Source of the DNA: Nitrospirota bacterium | Lineage (GTDB): Bacteria > Nitrospirota > Thermodesulfovibrionia > Thermodesulfovibrionales > Magnetobacteriaceae | Reading direction: 5' to 3' | DNA: 6,951 nt | NCBI GenBank assembly: GCA_015233485.1 | Contig: JADFXO010000205.1 | Coordinates: 1 to 6,951 of the forward strand | Shown here: positions 1-4,062 of the stretch, piece after piece | Position numbering within the stretch: the first letter of the stretch is position 1 | Layout: each line of letters begins with the position of its first letter | The notes under the pieces: model-generated | Databases searched by the model: none | The model's input: only the letters and a program-made list of their open reading frames with translations | What the model was told of the DNA's origin: nothing | Translations under genes and position numbers: made by a program

Positions 1-126
1 GGACTATCAGGAGAAGCATCGGGCGGCATAATGGCGGCCAAACGGATTACTAACCCCTTTGGAGGCTCCCATACTGGTACATTTTTCAATGACCAGAAAT
101 GGTACATATTTGGATGGCCATTGACA
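1..126. mobile_element. Terminus of a probable IS21-family insertion sequence (partial)
   Basis: Seen: two imperfect tandem copies of a 22-nt unit lie at 99-120 and 74-95, 25 bp apart, with 17 of 22 positions identical. On the minus strand the shared core is TGGYCAT....ATGTACCA. The outermost copy is preceded by TGTCAA (126-121), giving an element that would begin with TG at 126. Known: IS21-family elements begin with TG, end with CA and carry repeated transposase-binding sites just inside each end. Inferred: position 126 is the insertion boundary, because the BACON repeat encoded to the right stops matching its family at this point. A short plus-strand frame ending at the TAA at 29-31 could be the tail of the element's second ORF, but it is too short to identify. 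The rest of the element, the second end and the target duplication lie outside the window. Confidence 0.55.
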
Positions 127-1055
127 ACGGTACCACTCCCTGTACCACTTTGTCCTAATCCAATAGTTATCCACGAGGCATCGGAAGATGCCGTCCATGT
201 ACATGATGATGCTGACGCGTTTACTGAAAATTGATAAGAGCCTATGCCTGAGGAAACTGAATTCGATGTCGATGGCAGCGTGTAATTACAAGCCGCCCCT
301 GCTGATTGAGTTACTTTCAGGGTAGAGGTAGCGCTTGTAAACGAATTTGAGTATCCAACAAAAGAAATCGTTGCTGTTCTTGCTGATGACGTATTATTCG
401 CACCAACAGTATAGTAAATAGGCGTTCCTGGCGAAGTATTGTAACTACTTGTGATGGTCAGCCATGAAGAATCGCTTGAAACGGTAGCGCTACTAATATC
501 ATCACAACCATATAGGCTACCGTGAGCGGCGACCATATTTTGTCCGCCACTTGACCCAACTTGGATAGTACTTGTTGGGTAATTGTCCAGCCAATCGTTA
601 TTGATAAAAAATTGCCATGCGCATTTTTGAAACAGGATTTCATAATAATACTTATTTGGGTTTGAAGTTGTTCCTGAAGTAATCGTATATTGCCAGCTAG
701 TCTCTGCAGAGTGAAGAGGGGTATAGTTATGTATTGGTTTCACAACAAAGCAGTTTGCAGGATCATTAAGGCAACTTTCTGACCATCCACATACTGTAGT
801 GGAGTTGCCAGCATCAACAGTTGGTGTCAGACTTACAGTATAACTATAATTCGTCCAATACCAATACGTCATATTAGAATTTAGAGCGTTTGTAGTACCA
901 TCCGTATTGTTTTTTGTGACTGACCCGGCACAACCATCTTGTGTTGCTACCCAAACTTTAAATTCGGTTGTCCACCAATCAGCAAAAGATGTTCCTGCCA
1001 TACACATACTTATTACAAACCACAACGCCATGATTAACAACAATCTCCTTTTCAT
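1..1055 (-). CDS. Secreted BACON-domain protein, interrupted by an insertion element (3' end off window)
   Basis: The frame is open from the ATG at 1055 to the window edge (351 full codons). Residues 1-25 form a signal peptide: KRR, then a hydrophobic core, then a likely cleavage after SFA before DWW. Residues 26-160 are rich in Trp, Tyr, Asn, Thr and paired Cys, with no family I recognise. Two BACON-type repeats follow: about 190-250 (SSDSSWLTI ... ANNTSSARTATISF ... LKVTQ) and from 256 (CTWTASSDASWITI). BACON modules are beta-sandwich domains of exported proteins, usually linked to carbohydrate or host-surface binding. The second repeat stops at about residue 309, where the IS21-like end begins. 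The next 42 codons lack the expected aromatic/Arg/Thr-Ile strand pattern and are probably element sequence read through by chance. A GGGGG tract (1061-1065) lies 5 nt before the ATG as a modest ribosome site. It sits 73 nt downstream of the 56-aa small gene and is probably in the same operon. The last codon falls outside the window. Confidence 0.8.
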   Translation of the reverse strand, partial: MKRRLLLIMALWFVISMCMAGTSFADWWTTEFKVWVATQDGCAGSVTKNNTDGTTNALNSNMTYWYWTNYSYTVSLTPTVDAGNSTTVCGWSESCLNDPANCFVVKPIHNYTPLHSAETSWQYTITSGTTSNPNKYYYEILFQKCAWQFFINNDWLDNYPTSTIQVGSSGGQNMVAAHGSLYGCDDISSATVSSDSSWLTITSSYNTSPGTPIYYTVGANNTSSARTATISFVGYSNSFTSATSTLKVTQSAGAACNYTLPSTSNSVSSGIGSYQFSVNASASSCTWTASSDASWITIGLGQSGTGSGTVVNGHPNMYHFWSLKNVPVWEPPKGLVIRLAAIMPPDASPDS

Positions 1056-1079
1056 GATAACCCCCACTAAAGTAATAAC

Positions 1080-1092
1080 CGCCCTATGGGCG
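1080..1092. other. Small GC hairpin between small gene and BACON gene
   Basis: CGCCC/GGGCG form a 5-bp stem with a 3-nt loop in the 73-nt gap between the small gene's stop codon and the BACON start. It has no convincing T tract on the minus strand, so it is more likely an RNA stability or attenuation element than a full terminator, if it is functional at all. Confidence 0.35.
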
Positions 1093-1128
1093 ATTTTCAA
1101 TCCAACACTTTTAGTCGATAAAGAGTCC

Positions 1129-1299
1129 TTATTTCCCTTTATCACATCCTTCATGTGTGGCCACTATGTCTCTAAAAATCAAACCTAACTGCTCTAATGT
1201 CTTGAATGTATATGATTTTCCTGTCGATATTTCCTTGATAATGCCCAGCAAAGACTGCCCATCATTTCTATAAACGCTTACAAGATAATTGTGTTTCAC
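1129..1299 (-). CDS. Small 56-aa protein of unknown function, first gene of the BACON operon
   Basis: A GTG-initiated frame encodes 56 residues starting VKHNYLVSVYRNDGQSLLG and ending at TAA (1131-1129). The start is supported by a strong GGAGG at 1307-1311, 7 nt upstream. A promoter with an 11-bp repeat array lies directly in front. The protein has no signal peptide or membrane segment. It reads as a compact alternating-strand then helix fold: YLVSVYR strand, GIIKEI strand, YTFKTLEQLGLIFRDI strand plus helix. The phrasing 'LVSVYR..G..LLGIIKEI...K.YTF.TLEQL' resembles short conserved hypothetical proteins found beside BTAD regulators, but I cannot name a family. Its place between the regulator and the secreted protein suggests a role in the same circuit, possibly as a regulator accessory. 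That role is inference. Confidence 0.7.
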   Translation of the reverse strand: MKHNYLVSVYRNDGQSLLGIIKEISTGKSYTFKTLEQLGLIFRDIVATHEGCDKGK

Positions 1300-1306
1300 A
1301 ATGCTT

Positions 1307-1311
1307 CCTCC
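1307..1311 (-). promoter_or_regulatory. Ribosome binding site of the 56-aa gene
   Basis: GGAGG on the minus strand with a 7-nt spacer to the GTG start. This site decides the start codon, since no ATG lies nearby in frame. The surrounding string GGAGGAAGCA also occurs in front of the leader ORF upstream of the BTAD gene. Confidence 0.75.
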
Positions 1312-1330
1312 AAGTGTTGGGCATTAGCGT

Positions 1331-1382
1331 AACATAGTGGGCGTTACACCACAATTACACAGCCGTTACATGGGCGTTACAT
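1331..1382 (-). promoter_or_regulatory. Activator-type promoter with four 11-bp-spaced heptamer repeats
   Basis: Seen on the plus strand: heptamers GTTACAC (1343-1349), ATTACAC (1354-1360), GTTACAT (1365-1371) and GTTACAT (1376-1382), each starting exactly 11 bp after the last. On the coding (minus) strand they read RTGTAAY, and two of the 11-bp units are extended to RTGTAACGCCC. A -10-like TATGTT (1336-1331, 4 of 6 to consensus) follows 6 nt after the last heptamer. The position expected for -35 (about 1354-1359) falls inside the array, and no good -35 box is seen. Known: SARP/BTAD activators bind direct heptamer repeats with 11-bp or 22-bp pitch overlapping a poor -35 region. Inferred: the BTAD protein encoded immediately upstream (2208-1420) activates the small-gene/BACON operon here. 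The predicted 5' leader is about 25 nt. Confidence 0.7.
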
Positions 1383-1419
1383 GAAAAAATATAGAAATAT
1401 TTTATTCCTCCGATAAAAT
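1383..1419. other. AT-rich spacer downstream of the BTAD gene
   Basis: It contains a weak all-A/T inverted repeat (AAATAT...ATATTT, about 1385-1402) after the BTAD stop codon. On the minus strand this lies between the regulator's stop and the repeat array. It is too weak to call a terminator. Confidence 0.2.
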
Positions 1420-2208
1420 TCATGATTTGTGATTTTTCTTTATAGTCCTGATAAGACTTCTGGTTTCCTCAGACGGGTCAATGTCAAACGTCGTGTTAAA
1501 TACATGTTTGCATTTGTTATACGCGCAAAGCGCCTCACCGTACAGATTTGCTTTCAGGTAGCAGTCTATCATGCCACGGTAAGATGTCTCCTGAAGGTTG
1601 TCGGTTTCTATGGCTTTTTTATACACATCTATGGCTTTGTGCCAGTTATGAACCCTCGTATAGTATGTTCCAGCTTTGCCGCAAAGCTCAACGAACATAT
1701 CCTTTAGACGCTCTCTCTGATACACAATCCAATAATGATCTTGATCGCCCTGAAGAAAATCACCATTGTAAAGACTGAAGGCTTTATTGCATAAAATATC
1801 TATTTGTTGCTCAACGTCCGGTAACGCTATCGTCCGGTCGAACTCATCTGCAACATCCTGTAAGGTCAACACATCCGTCCAGCAGTCGTTGGAATTAAGA
1901 CACACATGGCTGCTATGAGTAATAATAACGTCCCGACGGCGGCCAAATAATTTACGCAGACGATGGATTGTCACGCGAAAAACCGAGGTCGCCTTATCGC
2001 CGTCTATGTCGGGCCACAATGCGTCTGACACCTTCGAAATGGCGACCTCTTTTACTCCAAGAGCAATGATTGTTTTTAGCATTGCAATAGGTTTATCTTG
2101 AGAGTTACCGATAATATTTACAAAATTGCCGTCTATTGCTATCCTGAATCTACCGAGTGTGTAGATTTGTACCGGATAAGCCTCGCTCTCCGAAAGATTA
2201 CCATTCAT
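1420..2208 (-). CDS. BTAD-domain (SARP-like) transcriptional activator
   Basis: 262-aa DNA-binding regulator, presumably cytoplasmic. Residues about 13-110 form an OmpR-type winged helix: YTLGRFRIAIDG, then SKVSDALWPD, then the recognition-helix segment ATSVFRVTIHRLRKLFG, then the wing. Residues about 112-258 are a bacterial transcriptional activation domain of TPR-like helices (SLYNGDFLQGD near 145-155, W160, IDVYKKAIETDNLQE, EALCAYNKC, FDIDPSEETR). Known SARP proteins use this pair of domains to bind 11-bp-spaced heptamers and recruit RNA polymerase. Here such heptamers occur upstream of this gene and of the next operon. There is no ATPase (STAND/AAA) extension, so this is a short-type SARP. 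The start at 2208 is chosen because AAGGAG (2219-2214) sits 5 nt upstream. A TTG at 2229 and an ATG at 2223 are in frame but lack such a site. A 14-codon leader ORF overlaps the start. Confidence 0.88.
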   Translation of the reverse strand: MNGNLSESEAYPVQIYTLGRFRIAIDGNFVNIIGNSQDKPIAMLKTIIALGVKEVAISKVSDALWPDIDGDKATSVFRVTIHRLRKLFGRRRDVIITHSSHVCLNSNDCWTDVLTLQDVADEFDRTIALPDVEQQIDILCNKAFSLYNGDFLQGDQDHYWIVYQRERLKDMFVELCGKAGTYYTRVHNWHKAIDVYKKAIETDNLQETSYRGMIDCYLKANLYGEALCAYNKCKHVFNTTFDIDPSEETRSLIRTIKKNHKS

Positions 2209-2242
2209 ACCCGCTCCTTGCATCTTCAATAAAAACTGTCAT
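2198..2242 (-). CDS. 14-codon leader ORF overlapping the BTAD start
   Basis: ATG at 2242, encoding MTVFIEDARSGYEW, with a TAA stop at 2200-2198. GGAGG (2257-2253) lies 10 nt upstream. Its last 11 nt overlap the first codons of the BTAD gene (ATG 2208), an arrangement typical of translational coupling. The ribosome site and flank (GGAGGAAGCA) match the leader of the 56-aa gene, so this may be the remnant or counterpart of a small upstream gene. Peptide function is unknown, and a chance ORF is possible. Confidence 0.4.
   Translation of the reverse strand: MTVFIEDARSGYEW
2214..2219 (-). promoter_or_regulatory. Ribosome binding site of the BTAD gene
   Basis: AAGGAG with a 5-nt spacer to the ATG at 2208. 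It sits inside the leader ORF, so ribosomes translating the leader could either mask it or deliver themselves to it. Confidence 0.7.
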
Positions 2243-2304
2243 ATTTTTGCTTCCTCCCAAATAATTACATGTTCTCATTCTCTCTTAACACAAATCTGGG
2301 GGTT

Positions 2305-2339
2305 ATGATATATGAACAGGTGTTACATCTCAGTTACAT
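2305..2339 (-). promoter_or_regulatory. Probable autoregulated BTAD promoter with two 11-bp-spaced heptamers
   Basis: Heptamers GTTACAT at 2322-2328 and 2333-2339 (ATGTAAC on the coding strand) are identical and exactly 11 bp apart. They match the consensus of the four-copy array at 1343-1382. Downstream on the minus strand, TATCAT (2310-2305, 5 of 6 to the -10 consensus) is a plausible -10, and an overlapping TATATC is an alternative. No good -35 is visible, as expected for an activator-dependent promoter. The leader to the 14-codon ORF would be about 55 nt. Inferred: the regulator controls its own synthesis. Confidence 0.55.
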
Positions 2340-2399
2340 ATTGGCGCGTCAGGTAAAAAAATAAAAGAATACCCATGTCAAAGATATAAAATAGGTTAG

Positions 2400-2466
2400 G
2401 TTAAATCAGGAACGGCGATAGCGCTTGACCCGGGCATCTCCAGCGCCTATGTCGGCAAGGATTATG
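2400..2466 (+). pseudogene. Possible scrap of a TPR-repeat protein
   Basis: A short plus-strand frame between stop codons contains AIALDPGISSAYVGKDYVLL (2415-2474), which resembles the A..LDP...A...... pattern of one TPR motif. It has no start codon or ribosome site, and it runs into the antisense of the mutL fragment. The resemblance covers only about 15 residues, so it could be coincidence. Confidence 0.22.
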
Positions 2467-2818
2467 TTCTCTTGAACATTTTTCTGAGGTTGTCGACAGA
2501 AAAATAAATCGTTGTGGGTCTGCCGTGCGGGCAGTGCTCCGGGTCATCAGCGGCATTAAGGTCATTGATTAACTGCGATAGTTCCCTGTCTGACAGCACA
2601 GCCTTCCCCCTTACCGAACTGTGGCAGGCTATGCGTTTGGCAATGATGTCTTTTATAATGTCAACCGGCTGCTCAACCATCACATCAACGAGGCTTGATG
2701 CAATGTCCGACAGTATCGCGGTCATGTCTGCGCTTAACAGCTCCACCGGCAGCGCCCTTATGACAAACATGTCCTTTCCAAAGTCCTCGATTTCTATACC
2801 CATCTCATTAGGCAGGCC
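2462..2818 (-). pseudogene. mutL: C-terminal fragment of DNA mismatch repair protein MutL
   Basis: The minus-strand frame encodes about 118 residues of the MutL C-terminal (dimerisation/endonuclease) domain. It begins near MGIEIEDFGKDMFVIRALP, includes the ACHSSVRGK segment and the CPHGRP metal-site motif (2533-2516), and ends with the FKR motif then TAA (2464-2462). Full MutL is about 600 residues. The N-terminal GHKL ATPase and the DQHAAHE endonuclease motif are absent. Immediately beyond about 2818 the same frame is merely the antisense of the neighbouring plus-strand ATPase gene. The remaining reading frame shows no internal stops, so the truncation appears recent, or is an assembly join. 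It has no ribosome site and is not expected to give functional MutL. The exact 5' limit is uncertain by 10-20 nt. Confidence 0.75.
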
Positions 2819-2822
2819 GAGA

Positions 2823-3167
2823 TTGCCACAAAGCGCGGAGCTGCCAGAAAAACAGCAGCCGGAGGCTGAGATTGCGGTAATTGAGATGCTTGAAAATGCC
2901 AGTGTACACGGCAACCACGAAATAATCACCAGGGAGATAACCATTTCATGGGAACTGTATCCCGAGGCGCTGGTTATATCGGTTAGAGACGAAGGCACGG
3001 GGTTTAATAAGAAAATTCCTGATGAATGTCCCTCTGTAACTTCCAGTCACGGCCGGGGACTTTGGACATTAAAAGATATGGGCTACAACCCCGTGTTTAA
3101 CGATATTGGCAATGAGATAACTATAACAATTCCAAGGAGCTGTGATTATCCTAAAAACTGCAGTTAA
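2823..3167 (+). CDS. RsbW-like serine-kinase/anti-sigma-type ATPase, 5'-truncated
   Basis: About 114 codons of a GHKL ATPase of the anti-sigma-factor kinase type (HATPase_c_2), presumably cytosolic. The N box EMLENASVHGN (2883-2915) carries the Glu and Asn for Mg-ATP. The G1 box DEGTGF (2988-3005) and the G2 box SHGRGLW (3045-3065) follow, with a final beta strand EITITIP. RsbW-type proteins normally have some 20-30 more residues before this point. Here the upstream DNA is antisense mutL, so the true N-terminus seems lost. The only nearby in-frame initiator is a TTG at 2823, without a clear ribosome site, and a GTG at 2514 would translate antisense mutL. The STAS-like gene 43 nt downstream is the expected partner, since such kinases phosphorylate or release STAS antagonists. 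It may be non-functional. Confidence 0.65.
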   Translation: MPQSAELPEKQQPEAEIAVIEMLENASVHGNHEIITREITISWELYPEALVISVRDEGTGFNKKIPDECPSVTSSHGRGLWTLKDMGYNPVFNDIGNEITITIPRSCDYPKNCS

Positions 3168-3197
3168 CCCTTTATTTTAAAGGTTTATCGAACTTTA

Positions 3198-3203
3198 GAG
3201 GAG
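3198..3203 (+). promoter_or_regulatory. Ribosome binding site of the STAS-like gene
   Basis: GAGGAG with a 7-nt spacer to the ATG at 3211. It is strong and unambiguous. Confidence 0.7.
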
Positions 3204-3210
3204 AAATCAG

Positions 3211-3549
3211 ATGCGAGTAATAAATCAGATGTTTTTAGTATTCGAAGGAGAAAAAACTCCGACAGAGTTTTACGAGGCCAACATAAAAATCCAGGAAGCG
3301 ATTCAGGGACTTTACGATGAGAAACGTAAGACAACCCTGGTGGTGGATTTTAACGGCTTAACTATGGCGCCATCATCGTTCTGGGGGACAATGGCCACAG
3401 CGCTGCGCTCGCCATTTATCGAGTCGATAGATATAGTGTCCGTGCAAAGCAGCATCAAGCTGAGCATTGAGCGGTTCGGGTTTTGCACGCACGATAAAAT
3501 TAGGGTATTTCCAATGTTTCAGGCGCAAGAAGTCGAGGTAATAGATTAA
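3211..3549 (+). CDS. STAS-like putative anti-sigma-factor antagonist, 112 aa
   Basis: Small soluble protein lying directly downstream of the RsbW-like ATPase and very probably its operon partner. The predicted order of strands and helices fits a STAS-type fold. A central strand TTLVVDFNGL (41-50) leads into a Ser-Ser turn, APSSFWGTMATAL (S55, S56), at the place where SpoIIAA-type antagonists carry the phosphorylated serine. A later strand/helix, IDIVSVQSSIKLSIERFGF, follows. The classical D-S-S/T-G motif is not present as such, so it may belong to a divergent STAS-like family. Role (inferred): phosphorylatable partner in a partner-switch controlling a sigma factor or an enzyme. No sigma factor is encoded in the window. 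Confidence 0.55.
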   Translation: MRVINQMFLVFEGEKTPTEFYEANIKIQEAIQGLYDEKRKTTLVVDFNGLTMAPSSFWGTMATALRSPFIESIDIVSVQSSIKLSIERFGFCTHDKIRVFPMFQAQEVEVID

Positions 3550-3565
3550 CCTAAGGATTAAAGAC

Positions 3566-3586
3566 GAAGGGGGATAATCCCCCTTC
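3566..3586 (+). terminator. Perfect 9-bp hairpin downstream of the STAS-like gene
   Basis: GAAGGGGGA pairs with TCCCCCTTC around a TAA loop, 16 nt past the STAS-like stop codon. It is a strong stem but is followed by ACCCCG, not a T tract. It is therefore a candidate terminator or RNA 3'-end protector, and also a possible dispersed repeat unit because a near copy lies 40 nt on. Confidence 0.5.
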
Positions 3587-3625
3587 ACCCCGTATTCTCG
3601 CACATGTTTTATTTGTCGCCAAGAC

Positions 3626-3640
3626 GGGGGATTATCCCCT
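3626..3640. repeat. Second copy of the GGGGATTATCCCC palindrome
   Basis: GGGGA/TCCCC stem (3627-3639) with a TTA loop. Its core is the reverse complement of the 3569-3583 core, and both follow an AAGAC tract. The two could also pair with each other in one longer fold. Confidence 0.45.
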
Positions 3641-3651
3641 GAATTTGGGCT

Positions 3652-3667
3652 GCCGCCCGTTGGCGGC
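3652..3667. other. GCCGCC/GGCGGC hairpin
   Basis: Perfect 6-bp GC stem with a CGTT loop in the gap between convergent genes. No T tract on either side. It may contribute to bidirectional transcript ending. Confidence 0.35.
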
Positions 3668-3745
3668 TTCGGTACTCCGGCTAAAGGCTATATGGCACAG
3701 TCTCTTCTTTGTTTTGCTAATGCGTTTGCCCTGACAGACAACTGC

Positions 3746-3759
3746 CGCCGCAAGCGGCG
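3746..3759 (-). terminator. GC hairpin just downstream of nfu
   Basis: CGCCGC/GCGGCG 6-bp stem with a 2-nt loop (or a 5-bp stem with a 4-nt loop), 7 nt beyond the nfu stop codon on the minus strand. The following minus-strand bases are GCAGTTGTC, so it is not a canonical intrinsic terminator. Confidence 0.35.
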
Positions 3760-3766
3760 TTATAAA

Positions 3767-3994
3767 CTAAACAGCCTCTACGGCCTTCACCTCGGGCAGG
3801 TCTGCCCTGAGTTTTGCCTCAATACCGCCTTTTAGCGTCATCATCGACATCGGGCAAGACCCACATGCCCCCATTAGCCTGACCTTAACTATCCCGTCGC
3901 TTGTCACGTCAACCAGCTCCACGTTACCACCGTCTCTTTGCAGGGCCGGCCTTATCTGATTCAACGAATTCTCCACTTGAGCTCTGTCCAACAT
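3767..3994 (-). CDS. nfu: Nfu/NifU C-terminal-domain iron-sulfur carrier protein, 75 aa
   Basis: Stand-alone NifU-like C-terminal domain, a cytosolic scaffold or carrier that binds a [4Fe-4S] cluster across a dimer and hands it to target proteins. Seen: an N-terminal helix VENSLNQIRPALQRDGGNVELVDV with the family-typical RDGG turn (20-23), then the cluster motif CGSC (C44, C47) followed by PMSMMTLKGGIEAKLR and a closing PEVKAVEAV strand. The length is normal for single-domain Nfu, with no IscU-like or A-type extension. AAGGAGG (4010-4004) lies 9 nt before the ATG, so the start is firm. It is divergent from the endonuclease V gene across a 51-bp gap with overlapping promoters. A likely local client would be the [4Fe-4S] DUF362 protein encoded 1.5 kb away, but this is only a suggestion. 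Confidence 0.9.
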   Translation of the reverse strand: MLDRAQVENSLNQIRPALQRDGGNVELVDVTSDGIVKVRLMGACGSCPMSMMTLKGGIEAKLRADLPEVKAVEAV

Positions 3995-4003
3995 ATTAGT
4001 TAT

Positions 4004-4010
4004 CCTCCTT
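4004..4010 (-). promoter_or_regulatory. Ribosome binding site of nfu
   Basis: AAGGAGG, a near-perfect anti-SD match, with a 9-nt spacer. It contrasts with the absence of any such site for the divergent endonuclease V gene. Confidence 0.75.
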
Positions 4011-4039
4011 GCATGTTTTCTGTAATGATATATTATAAT
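4009..4039 (+). promoter_or_regulatory. Promoter of the endonuclease V gene, probably leaderless
   Basis: TTGCAT (4009-4014) and a perfect TATAAT (4034-4039) with a 19-bp spacer. Six nt separate the -10 from the ATG at 4046, so transcription should begin at or next to the start codon. No Shine-Dalgarno sequence lies before the ATG. Confidence 0.55.
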
Positions 4040-4062
4040 ATAAAAATGCGGGGAATAGCCAA
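4032..4062 (-). promoter_or_regulatory. Promoter of nfu, sharing its -10 with the divergent gene
   Basis: On the minus strand a perfect TATAAT (4037-4032) overlaps the opposing TATAAT because the sequence ATTATAAT is nearly palindromic. A weak -35-like TTGGCT lies at 4062-4057 with a 19-bp spacer. The transcript would start near 4025, giving a leader of about 30 nt with the AAGGAGG site. Confidence 0.45.

Larger units (their letters stand above)
3550..3766. other. Gene-free stretch with four hairpins
   Basis: 217 nt between the STAS-like gene and the convergent nfu gene. I see no coding potential on either strand that I can support. It holds two related palindromes (3566-3586 and 3627-3639), a GCCGCC/GGCGGC hairpin (3652-3667) and a CGCCGC/GCGGCG hairpin (3746-3759). 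Confidence 0.6.

Noticed and set aside
31..234. 67-codon plus-strand frame at the left edge
   Set aside because: It spans the IS end and continues antisense into the BACON repeat, so it cannot be one natural gene.
458..643. 61-codon minus-strand frame with hydrophobic stretch
   Set aside because: Out-of-frame shadow inside the well-supported BACON-protein frame.
907..1188. 93-codon plus-strand open frame
   Set aside because: It is antisense to the signal peptide and N-terminal part of the BACON gene and crosses its promoter-proximal gap. It has no ribosome site or recognisable domain.
1321..1382. CRISPR-like array
   Set aside because: The 11-bp pitch is too short and there are no spacers. 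The operator interpretation fits better.
2514..2822. Extending the ATPase gene upstream to the GTG at 2514
   Set aside because: The extra 103 residues would be a translation of the strand opposite the clearly conserved MutL C-terminus.
2819..2998. Extending the mutL fragment upstream to the ATG at 2998
   Set aside because: That part is antisense to the conserved N-box region of the ATPase and shows no MutL similarity.
3373..3603. 76-codon minus-strand frame
   Set aside because: Antisense to the STAS-like gene and entering the hairpin at 3566. No domain or ribosome site.
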